From an uncultured Burkholderiales bacterium (GTDB taxonomy: Bacteria > Pseudomonadota > Gammaproteobacteria > Burkholderiales > Burkholderiaceae_C), in the NCBI GenBank assembly GCA_903925445.1, contig CAIYFE010000017.1, positions 1 through 6,645 on the forward strand: 6,645 nt of DNA, read 5' to 3'. Positions within the stretch are counted from its first letter, which is position 1. The number at the start of each line of letters is the position of its first letter. A model generated the notes under the pieces. It made no database searches. It was not told the DNA's origin and worked only from the letters and a program-made list of their open reading frames with translations. Shown here piece by piece: positions 1 through 6,645 of this stretch. Position numbers and translations under genes: made by a program.

Positions 1-1
1 A

Positions 2-1384
2 AACGTGGCCTCTCAGTGGGACAAATTGGCGGAAAAGGGGCGCATCACTTCAGAGCAAGTGGCGCAATACAAAGCCAACTTGCAGTCGGTGGAGTTTTTG
101 GGCGAGCTGGGCGATTGCGACTTGATCATCGAAGCCATCGTCGAGCGCTTGGACATCAAGAAAAACTTTTTCCATGAACTGGAGGCTTTGGTCAAACCCG
201 AGACCGTGTTGGCCACCAACACATCCTCGTTGTCCGTGACGGCGATTGCTTCGGTTTTGAAACGCCCCGAGCAGTTTGCGGGCTACCACTTTTTCAACCC
301 CGTGCCTTTGATGAAAGTGGTGGAAGTGATCGCGGGTTTGAAAACCGATCCCAGCGTCTGCCAACGCCTTGCCCAATACGCCCAAGACATGGGACACAAA
401 GCCGTGGTGGCGCAAGACACGCCAGGCTTCATCGTCAACCACGCCGGACGCGGCTACGGCACCGAAGCGCTGCGTGTGGTCTCCGAAGGCATCGCCGACT
501 TTGCAACGGTGGATCGAATTTTGAAAGACCAAGTGGGCTTCAAACTCGGCCCCTTCGAGTTGATGGATTTGACTGCCTTGGACGTCTCACACCCCGTCAT
601 GGAGTCGATTTACCAACAGTATTACGACGAACCACGCTACCGCCCCAGCGTCATCACGGCGCAACGATTGGCGGGCGGTGTGGTGGGCAAAAAAGTGGGG
701 GAAGGTTTTTACAAATATGTCAACGGTGCCGCACAAATTGCGCCCGAAGCGCCCGCACCCGTCGTGCAGGAAATGCCCCCCGTGTGGGTGTCTTCGCGCG
801 CCATGCGACGCGCGGAATTGCTGCAATTGCTCAAAGACTTGGGCGCCAAAATTGAAACGGGCGCGTCGCCCTCCGCACAAGCCCTGTGCATCGTGGCGCC
901 GTTGGGTTTTGATGTGACCACCGTGGCCATCGTGGAGCGACTCGATCCAGCGCGCACCGTGGGCATTGACTTGTTGATCGACGATCAAATCACCAAACGG
1001 CGCGTGCTCGCCACCAACCCCGCCACGCGAGCAGACATGCGCGACGCCGCACACGCCCTGTTTGCCCGAGACGGCAAGGCCGTGAGCGTGATTCGCGACA
1101 GCGGCGGCTTTGTGACGCAACGCGTGGTTGCCACCATCATCAACATTGCTTGCGACATTTGCCAACAAGGCATCTGCAGTCCACAAGATTTGGAAACCGC
1201 TGTCACCTTGGGCTTGGGTTACCCGATGGGGCCTTTGACCATGGGCGACAAATTTGGTCCCACCGAGATTTTGGAAGTTCTCTTCAACGTGCAAACCGTT
1301 TACGGCGATCCACGTTATCGCCCCAGCCCTTGGTTGCGTCGACGCGGCGCGATTGGGCTGAGTTTGAGTCACATCGAGTCTTGA
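2..1384 (+). CDS. 3-hydroxyacyl-CoA dehydrogenase, PaaH-like, 5'-truncated by window edge
   Basis: Oxidises (S)-3-hydroxyacyl-CoA to 3-ketoacyl-CoA with NAD+, a cytoplasmic beta-oxidation step. The frame is open at the left edge. The GTG at position 5 is an internal Val codon, not a start, and roughly 45-50 residues are missing, including the GxGxMG NAD-binding loop (family length about 500). Counting from that Val codon, visible motifs are TNTSSLSV (71-78, active-site Ser), HFFNPVPLMKVVEVI (95-109, catalytic His95 and Glu107), and DTPGFIVNHAGRGYG (138-152, Asn145). The first C-terminal dimerisation domain follows, to about residue 240, ending in VVGKKVGEGFYKY. A divergent linker and a second 3HCDH C-terminal domain (about 365-450, with GDPRYRPSPWLRRR) complete the two-domain architecture typical of PaaH/PaaC-type enzymes. 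The next gene's ATG follows the TGA directly, so the two are probably translationally coupled. The family is certain; the pathway (phenylacetate or general beta-oxidation) is not. Confidence 0.95.
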   Translation, partial: NVASQWDKLAEKGRITSEQVAQYKANLQSVEFLGELGDCDLIIEAIVERLDIKKNFFHELEALVKPETVLATNTSSLSVTAIASVLKRPEQFAGYHFFNPVPLMKVVEVIAGLKTDPSVCQRLAQYAQDMGHKAVVAQDTPGFIVNHAGRGYGTEALRVVSEGIADFATVDRILKDQVGFKLGPFELMDLTALDVSHPVMESIYQQYYDEPRYRPSVITAQRLAGGVVGKKVGEGFYKYVNGAAQIAPEAPAPVVQEMPPVWVSSRAMRRAELLQLLKDLGAKIETGASPSAQALCIVAPLGFDVTTVAIVERLDPARTVGIDLLIDDQITKRRVLATNPATRADMRDAAHALFARDGKAVSVIRDSGGFVTQRVVATIINIACDICQQGICSPQDLETAVTLGLGYPMGPLTMGDKFGPTEILEVLFNVQTVYGDPRYRPSPWLRRRGAIGLSLSHIES

Positions 1385-2164
1385 ATGTCTGAACAACTCA
1401 AAAGCACCAGCCAAGGTCAAACGCTGATCTTGACGCTGTCCAATCCAACGCTGCGCAACGCCCTAGGACCGCAAATTTATGCAGCGGGCGTGGAGGCGTT
1501 GAGCGTGGCCGAAAGCAATCCTGAAATTCGCAGCGTCATCATCACCGGCGAAGGTGCCAACTTTTGCGCGGGAGGCAATTTGCAACGCCTGCTTGGCAAC
1601 CGCGAGTTGCCCCGTGAGGTGCAAGCGCAAAGCATCGAAGGTTTGCACAACTGGATGGAGGCCATTCGCACCTACCCCAAGCCCATCATCGCCGCGGTAG
1701 AAGGCGCTGCCGCTGGGGCAGGCTTTTCGCTGGCTTTGATGTGCGACATGGTGGTGGCAGCGCGCGACAGCGTGTTTGTCATGGCTTACAGCAACATTGC
1801 GCTTTCACCCGATGGTGCAGGCAGCTGGAGCCTTGGCAATGCCTTGCCCAAGCAATTGGCCAGTGAGTTGCTGATGCTGGGCGAGCGCATCGGCGCACAG
1901 CGCTTGCACGAGCTGGGGGTGGTCAATCGCGTGGTGGATTCAGGTTCAGCGCTGCAAGAAGCCTTGGCATTGGCAGAGCGTCTGAACGCACGGGCGCCCA
2001 ATTCGATCGCCAGCATCAAAGAGTTGATCAACGATGCCCGCACACAAAACATCACCCCGCACCTTGCACAAGAGCGCGATCACTTTGTCAACAACTTGCA
2101 TCACGCCAACGCGGGCATTGGCATCGCGGCGTTTTTGAACAAAGAAAAACCAATCTACAAATAA
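1385..2164 (+). CDS. Enoyl-CoA hydratase/isomerase (crotonase family), PaaG-like active site
   Basis: 259 residues, normal crotonase length, soluble. The oxyanion-hole segments are present: ANFCAGGN (58-65) and GAAAGAGFSLALMCD (107-121). An ungapped comparison from memory with rat mitochondrial enoyl-CoA hydratase puts Ser115 where Glu144 sits and Tyr135 where Glu164 sits, so both classical hydratase acids are absent. Instead there is SPDGAGSW (141-148) with Asp143, resembling the catalytic Asp region of PaaG-type isomerases. Double-bond isomerase or specialised hydratase activity on an unusual enoyl-CoA is therefore as likely as plain hydratase. The ATG abuts the preceding stop and no good Shine-Dalgarno is seen, so translation probably depends on coupling to the upstream dehydrogenase gene. 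A likely terminator begins at its stop codon. Family membership is certain; the exact reaction is uncertain. Confidence 0.93.
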   Translation: MSEQLKSTSQGQTLILTLSNPTLRNALGPQIYAAGVEALSVAESNPEIRSVIITGEGANFCAGGNLQRLLGNRELPREVQAQSIEGLHNWMEAIRTYPKPIIAAVEGAAAGAGFSLALMCDMVVAARDSVFVMAYSNIALSPDGAGSWSLGNALPKQLASELLMLGERIGAQRLHELGVVNRVVDSGSALQEALALAERLNARAPNSIASIKELINDARTQNITPHLAQERDHFVNNLHHANAGIGIAAFLNKEKPIYK

Positions 2165-2200
2165 GCTTGTGCGTCTCGGGCGCGACAAGTTTTCATTTTT
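2163..2200 (+). terminator. Probable Rho-independent terminator after the dehydrogenase/hydratase pair
   Basis: The arm 2163-2173 (AAGCTTGTGCG) pairs with 2181-2192 (CGCGACAAGTTT) with one bulged G (2184) and one G-T pair. The loop is 7 nt (TCTCGGG), and a T-rich tract TTTTCATTTTT follows at 2190-2200. It starts inside the stop codon of the upstream gene and lies in the 57-bp gap before the Crp/Fnr gene. It implies that the two upstream genes form one transcription unit and that the regulator has its own promoter or is reached by read-through. Folding was done by eye. Confidence 0.6.
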
Positions 2201-2221
2201 GGGTCACACACAAGACAGGCT

Positions 2222-2941
2222 ATGGACGAACCAATTCTTAACATAGAGGAACGCGAGTCAATCAACGCTGGGCGCTGGTTCTCATCTCTTTCACCTTCAC
2301 TCAGGCATGACATTCTTCGATGCGCTTACGTCAGACGATGCAAAGACGGCGATTTGATCGCGGCGCGTGGCGACGCGCCCGAAGAGTGGATGGCCTGTGC
2401 CAAAGGCGCGGTGCGGGTGAGCTCGACCTCGCTGTCGGGCAAGCAAATCACCTTCACCTACGTGGAGCCGGGAATTTGGTTTGGCGACGTCGCCATCTTG
2501 GACGGCGATCGGCGCACGCACGATGTGTACGCGCATGGCGACACCACCATTTTGTGCGTGGCCAAAGCGGATTTTCAAAAAATCTTGAGCCAACACGTGG
2601 AGTTCTACGACGCGATGCTGCGCTTGCAATCGCGCCGAATTCGCCAGCTGTTTGGCTTGGTCGAGGACCTCAACACCCTGCCCTTGCGCTCTCGCTTGGC
2701 CAAGCAGTTGTTGCACTTGGCACGCAGCTACGGTGTGCCATCGTTGAGCAATGCGCAAGAAATTCGCATCGGATTGCAACTGGCTCAAGAAGAGCTGGCG
2801 CAGTTGTTGGGAGCCTCACGTCAGCGCGTCAACCAAGAGCTCAAAGCGATGGAGCGCGAAGAAGCCATTCGCATCGAAGCGGGTGGCTTGGTGATTCGCA
2901 ATCGAGAAGCCCTGCTTCGCATCAGCGAAGCCGATCATTGA
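2222..2941 (+). CDS. Crp/Fnr-family transcriptional regulator
   Basis: 239 residues, usual Crp/Fnr length, cytoplasmic DNA-binding protein. An N-terminal cyclic-nucleotide-binding-type beta-barrel spans about 18-120, with GRWFSSLSP at its start and a phosphate-binding-cassette-like stretch at GIWFGDVAILDGDRRTHDV (84-102). Asp89 replaces the usual Glu of Crp, while Arg98-Thr99 match its Arg-Ser/Thr pair. A dimerisation helix (about 125-150) and a Crp-type winged helix-turn-helix follow (LAQEELAQLLGASRQRVNQE, 187-206). Cys residues at 34, 40, 59 and 112 do not match the Fnr iron-sulfur arrangement, so an oxygen-sensing cluster is unlikely. The ligand is unknown. The ATG has only a weak AGG two bases upstream, but the protein aligns with the family from its first residues and no other in-frame ATG precedes residue 57. 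It lies 13 bp before the kinase gene, probably co-transcribed, and may regulate the surrounding acyl-CoA genes (inference). Confidence 0.92.
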   Translation: MDEPILNIEERESINAGRWFSSLSPSLRHDILRCAYVRRCKDGDLIAARGDAPEEWMACAKGAVRVSSTSLSGKQITFTYVEPGIWFGDVAILDGDRRTHDVYAHGDTTILCVAKADFQKILSQHVEFYDAMLRLQSRRIRQLFGLVEDLNTLPLRSRLAKQLLHLARSYGVPSLSNAQEIRIGLQLAQEELAQLLGASRQRVNQELKAMEREEAIRIEAGGLVIRNREALLRISEADH

Positions 2942-2954
2942 CAGGAGCCTTGCC

Positions 2955-4040
2955 ATGAGCCGGGACGAAAATTTTGTTGGAACCCGGCCCGTGAGCGAAG
3001 CGCACAGCTTTGACGTGGCCGTGTTGCAAGCATGGCTGACGCAGCATTTGAGCGGGTTTGCAGGGCCTTTGAGCGTTGAAATGTTCAAAGGCGGCCAATC
3101 CAACCCCACCTACAAATTGGTGACGCCCAGCAAAAGCTACGTGATGCGCGCCAAGCCTGGCCCCGTCGCCAAGCTTTTGCCTTCTGCGCATGCGGTTGAA
3201 CGCGAATTCGCCGTCATGCAAGGCCTATACGGCACCGATGTGCCGGTGGCACAAATGCATGTGCTGTGCGAAGACGAATCGGTCATTGGCCGCGCCTTTT
3301 ATGTGATGGAGTTTGTGCAAGGGCGTGTGCTGTGGGACCAAACCTTACCGGGCTTGAGCAACGCGGAGCGCGGCGCCATTTACGACGAAATGAATCGCGT
3401 GATCGCCGCTTTGCACACCGTGCCCTTTGCTGAACGTGGGCTGGCCAACTACGGCAAACCGGGCAATTACTTTGAGCGTCAAATTGGACGCTGGAGCAAG
3501 CAGTACACAGCGTCGATCACTCAACCCATTGAAGAAATGGATCGCTTGATCGAATGGTTGCCCGCCCACATTCCAGCCAGCGCCTTGGATGCCAGCAAAG
3601 TCAGCATCGTGCACGGCGACTATCGGCTGGATAACTTGATGTTTCATCCCACCCAACCCCGCGTGTTGGCGGTGTTGGATTGGGAGCTGTCCACCATTGG
3701 GCATCCCTTGGCCGACTTCAGCTATCACTGCATGGCTTGGCACATTCCGCCGGGTTCATTTCGCGGCATTGGCGGCGTGGACGTCAAAGCCTTGGGCATT
3801 CCGTCTGAAACCGAATACATCCACCGTTACTGCGACCGAACGGGTTTGGCCACACCGGCCGATCTCAAAAACGACTGGAACTTCTACCTGGCCTACAACA
3901 TGTTCCGCATTGCGGCCATCTTGCAAGGCATCGCCAAACGCGTTGAGGCCGGCACGGCTTCCAGCGCACAAGCCAAGGCGTCTGGCGCGGGCGCTCGCCC
4001 CATGGCCGAATTGGCTTGGAAATTTGCTCAACTGGCTTAA
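2955..4040 (+). CDS. APH-family phosphotransferase, ACAD10/11 kinase-domain type (LvaA-like)
   Basis: 361 residues with the aminoglycoside/choline-kinase fold, as in the phosphotransferases found beside acyl-CoA dehydrogenases. Visible motifs are the ATP-loop region FKGGQSNPTYKL (44-55), YVMRAKP (62-68) with a candidate ATP-contacting Lys67, SAHAVEREF (77-85), the catalytic loop VHGDYRLDN (219-227; Asp222 as catalytic base, Asn227 as metal ligand), and the metal-binding DWELSTIGHPLAD (242-254; Asp242). The closest known roles are the kinase domain of ACAD10/ACAD11 and bacterial LvaA, which phosphorylate the hydroxyl of 4-hydroxyacyl-CoA. Antibiotic resistance is not suggested. The Shine-Dalgarno AGGAG (2943-2947) sits 7 nt before the ATG and supports this start. 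The acyl-CoA dehydrogenase gene follows 27 bp later, most likely acting as its partner. No small LvaB-like gene lies between them. The fold is very sure; the substrate is inferred. Confidence 0.93.
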   Translation: MSRDENFVGTRPVSEAHSFDVAVLQAWLTQHLSGFAGPLSVEMFKGGQSNPTYKLVTPSKSYVMRAKPGPVAKLLPSAHAVEREFAVMQGLYGTDVPVAQMHVLCEDESVIGRAFYVMEFVQGRVLWDQTLPGLSNAERGAIYDEMNRVIAALHTVPFAERGLANYGKPGNYFERQIGRWSKQYTASITQPIEEMDRLIEWLPAHIPASALDASKVSIVHGDYRLDNLMFHPTQPRVLAVLDWELSTIGHPLADFSYHCMAWHIPPGSFRGIGGVDVKALGIPSETEYIHRYCDRTGLATPADLKNDWNFYLAYNMFRIAAILQGIAKRVEAGTASSAQAKASGAGARPMAELAWKFAQLA

Positions 4041-4067
4041 AACAACACATCACACAAGGAGACCACC

Positions 4068-5326
<1,259 letters not shown>

Positions 5327-5330
<4 letters not shown>

Positions 5331-5342
5331 TCGATGGATCAA
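5327..5342. repeat. Short inverted repeat over the acyl-CoA dehydrogenase stop codon
   Basis: TTGATC-GATG-GATCAA is a perfect 6-bp dyad with a 4-nt centre. It contains the TGA (5328-5330) of the plus-strand gene and directly abuts the larger hairpin at 5343. It resembles an Fnr box (TTGAT-N4-ATCAA), but the spacer between those half-sites is 6 nt and the position is a gene 3' end. A hairpin at the transcript end is the simpler reading. Confidence 0.6.
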
Positions 5343-5379
5343 ACGATTCTGGGAATTAAAGCGTAATTCTCAGAATCGT
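5343..5379. terminator. 16-bp-stem hairpin between convergent genes, possible bidirectional terminator
   Basis: The arm 5343-5358 (ACGATTCTGGGAATTA) pairs with 5364-5379 (TAATTCTCAGAATCGT) across a 5-nt loop (AAGCG). All 16 positions pair, one of them as a G-T wobble on one strand. It lies between convergent genes and contains the TAA stop (5356-5358) and last seven sense codons of the minus-strand lipoprotein. Neither direction has a strong U-tract (GTTTGAT on the minus side, GTATTCGC on the plus side), so termination or 3'-end protection is inferred from position and stem length. Confidence 0.55.
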
Positions 5380-6336
5380 ATTCGCATTCACAGTGTTGGT
5401 CGTACAGCTTCTATTTGTTGCGTACAAATGCAAGTTGTCATTGCTCACCGCCAGACCAAAACCGCCACATAAACCGACTTTATTGGCAGGCCAGTTGCCC
5501 ACTGTGTTACTCACAATGATGCGTCCTTGCCCCGTCGATAAATTCATCTTGATGATTGCGCCGTTGTCACCGTTGCCTTGATCCAATATATACAAGTACC
5601 CACCCAAAACAGCCATGCCGACGGGGTGTGAAAAATTTACGAGTGAGCCAGTGCTTGAATCTGTATAACTGGCGATCTCGGTATAGTGGCTGCAATCTGA
5701 TGCAACTCGCATCAATTTAGAAAAACCAATGCTGGTGATATAAATATTCGTACCGTCTGAAGCCAAAGCTGTCGGCGGATTGCTCAAAGCACATGTAGCC
5801 GGAGTTGCGGGCGTGATTGTGTTTGCGTTTATCGAAAAAATGGCAAGCGTGCTTGCCGTATCCGCAGCATACAAAACACTTGAACTAAAACTAATTATTC
5901 CGCCGAAATTGTGATTGTTATCTGCGATCAATGGCGTTGTTAAATTAGAAATATTAAAAATTCTTTGACCATTGTTATTTGATCCTGTTCCGGTCACAAA
6001 AATACTTCCGGCATTTGACACAATGCCATTGGCCGCTTGAAAAGTACTTTGAGTGATGAGCGCTCCAGTATCTCCTGCCAGCTTCCAAATGGTTCCAGTC
6101 GCAGTGGAATCCGTTACATAAATAGAAGTATCCCCAGTATTGGTGGATTGCGTGATGAACCCAGGAGAAGATAAGCTCACTTGCGAGAACACATCGATCG
6201 AAACCGATGAACCACTCGAATTTTGATTTGAAGAAGAATTATTGCTTCCTCCCCCTGCACCCCCTCCACAAGCAATCAGTAGCAACATGCTCAAAAAAGA
6301 GCAAACAATCAAAATCTTTTTCATAAATACATTCAT
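5356..6336 (-). CDS. Putative outer-membrane lipoprotein with beta-propeller-like body, function unknown
   Basis: 326 residues. The N-terminus is a type II signal peptide: positive Lys6-Lys7, hydrophobic stretch ILIVCSFLSMLLLI, and lipobox LIAC with lipidated Cys23. A flexible Gly/Ser/Asn linker (24-45) follows, as is common in betaproteobacterial lipoproteins. Gly at +2 fits Lol export to the outer membrane. The body (about 50-326) has irregular repeats with the look of propeller blades, such as TSIYVTDS, GSIFVTGT, SVLYAADT, TNIYITSI, GYLYILDQG and LHLYATNRS, suggesting an NHL/SMP-30-like fold. No enzyme motif was recognised. Four Cys (182, 215, 290, 311) could form disulfides. Met5 (codon at 6322-6324) is an alternative start giving a more classical signal peptide; neither start has a clear Shine-Dalgarno. 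Base composition is clearly lower in GC than the acyl-CoA genes. It converges on the acyl-CoA dehydrogenase gene and diverges from the exported-protein gene. Confidence 0.85.
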   Translation of the reverse strand: MNVFMKKILIVCSFLSMLLLIACGGGAGGGSNNSSSNQNSSGSSVSIDVFSQVSLSSPGFITQSTNTGDTSIYVTDSTATGTIWKLAGDTGALITQSTFQAANGIVSNAGSIFVTGTGSNNNGQRIFNISNLTTPLIADNNHNFGGIISFSSSVLYAADTASTLAIFSINANTITPATPATCALSNPPTALASDGTNIYITSIGFSKLMRVASDCSHYTEIASYTDSSTGSLVNFSHPVGMAVLGGYLYILDQGNGDNGAIIKMNLSTGQGRIIVSNTVGNWPANKVGLCGGFGLAVSNDNLHLYATNRSCTTNTVNANTILRITL

Positions 6337-6420
6337 CGGATAACAAACACTTTACTTGATCTGAACCACGCATTCAGATGCTGATAAAGTAGAAGATCTT
6401 TCTTTTTCCGACCCACGAAC
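6337..6420. promoter_or_regulatory. Divergent intergenic region with a 7-7-7 inverted repeat
   Basis: This 84-bp AT-rich gap separates two divergent envelope-protein genes, so it should hold both promoters. A perfect inverted repeat ATCTGAA-(7 nt)-TTCAGAT lies at 6359-6379 and could be a shared operator. GATAAA (6383-6388), just after it, is a weak -10 candidate for the plus-strand gene, but no well-spaced -35 was found. No convincing promoter was recognised for the minus strand. Confidence 0.4.
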
Positions 6421-6645
6421 ATGTTTCGAAGCTTGCTTGCATTTGTTTTTTGTTTTTCAGCAATGAATATGAATTCATTTGCCCAAACAAATTCAGAAAA
6501 TGCAGGAAAAAAATACTCAAGCGACGTTGCTGCGTCTATTTCAAAAGATTCGTCGGGCAAAACAACACCCGAAGTCAGTCAATCGTTGCAAGCCCATCCG
6601 CCTCAATCCGGCAATGAGCCCATGCTCACTTTGGGGCCTAAAAAC
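6421..6645 (+). CDS. Putative secreted protein with Sec signal peptide, 3'-truncated by window edge
   Basis: The frame is open from the ATG at 6421 to the window end (75 codons, no stop). The N-terminus reads as a Sec signal peptide: Arg3, hydrophobic core LLAFVFCFSAM (5-15), and a signal peptidase I site SFA|Q after Ala21. The mature part seen so far is hydrophilic and rich in Ser, Lys, Asn and Gln, with Pro-rich stretches (for example QAHPPQSGNEP), which suggests a periplasmic or secreted protein with a disordered N-terminal region. No family was recognised. In-frame stops at 6382-6387 and the lack of other ATG, GTG or TTG codons after them make 6421 the first possible start, although no Shine-Dalgarno is evident. 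An antisense frame exists over the same bases but has no comparable features. GC is low, like the neighbouring lipoprotein, from which it diverges. Confidence 0.65.
   Translation, partial: MFRSLLAFVFCFSAMNMNSFAQTNSENAGKKYSSDVAASISKDSSGKTTPEVSQSLQAHPPQSGNEPMLTLGPKN

Noticed and set aside
5..7. GTG at position 5 as the true start of the first gene
   Set aside because: The family needs an N-terminal NAD-binding loop of about 45-50 more residues and the frame is open to the window edge, so the gene is simply cut.
974..988. Perfect dyad TTGATCG-A-CGATCAA resembling a Crp/Fnr-type site
   Set aside because: It is inside the dehydrogenase coding region (codons for LLIDDQI), and the spacing between TTGAT and ATCAA is 5 nt rather than 4; probably coincidence.
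587..1420. Long minus-strand open frame (277 codons) antisense to the 3-hydroxyacyl-CoA dehydrogenase
   Set aside because: It lies wholly opposite a clear enzyme gene, is rich in His/Gly/Arg as expected for an antisense reading of this codon usage, and has no recognisable domain.
2320..2958. Plus-strand 212-codon frame inside the Crp/Fnr gene
   Set aside because: Out-of-frame reading with very high Arg/Ala/Ser content; the overlapping Crp/Fnr frame has full domain structure.
2955..4040. Phosphotransferase gene as an aminoglycoside-resistance gene
   Set aside because: It shares the APH fold, but its motifs and its position beside an acyl-CoA dehydrogenase match the ACAD-associated kinase branch.
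6333..6560. Minus-strand 75-codon frame whose stop overlaps the lipoprotein start
   Set aside because: The overlap could suggest an operon, but the opposite strand encodes a convincing signal peptide from 6421, and this frame has no domain or ribosome binding site.

Overview
The window looks like chromosomal DNA of a betaproteobacterium, probably a Burkholderiales/Comamonadaceae-type organism. This rests on protein style (a PaaH-like two-domain 3-hydroxyacyl-CoA dehydrogenase, a Crp/Fnr regulator, an adjacent phosphotransferase and acyl-CoA dehydrogenase pair) and on moderately GC-rich codon use that favours TTG for Leu and CAA for Gln. No RNA gene, IS element or CRISPR array is visible, so the assignment is inference from style only.

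Left block (1-5330, + strand, tightly packed): acyl-CoA metabolism. A 3-hydroxyacyl-CoA dehydrogenase, cut by the left window edge, is followed with no gap by an enoyl-CoA hydratase/isomerase of the crotonase family. A likely intrinsic terminator (2163-2200) closes that pair. A Crp/Fnr-type regulator then starts a second group: regulator, aminoglycoside-phosphotransferase-like kinase (13 bp gap, good Shine-Dalgarno), and acyl-CoA dehydrogenase (27 bp gap, strong Shine-Dalgarno). The kinase and dehydrogenase lie in the same order as the two domains of eukaryotic ACAD10/ACAD11 and correspond to the LvaA/LvaC type of chemistry, in which a 4-hydroxyacyl-CoA is phosphorylated and then dephosphorylated to an enoyl-CoA. 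The hydratase/isomerase and 3-hydroxyacyl-CoA dehydrogenase could carry that product on through beta-oxidation. The most interesting reading of the window is therefore a small hydroxy-acid or unusual acyl-CoA catabolic module with its own regulator. Substrate and regulation are inferred, not shown.

Junction (5327-5379): two abutting inverted repeats. The first includes the stop codon of the acyl-CoA dehydrogenase. The second is a 16-bp stem that contains the stop codon and last codons of the convergent gene. Base composition drops sharply here.

Right block (5331-6645, visibly lower GC): a minus-strand lipoprotein with a clear lipobox, a Gly/Ser/Asn linker and a beta-propeller-like body. An 84-bp divergent intergenic region with a perfect 7-7-7 inverted repeat separates it from a plus-strand gene for a secreted protein, which runs off the right edge. 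This block looks like accessory cell-envelope DNA unrelated to the acyl-CoA genes.
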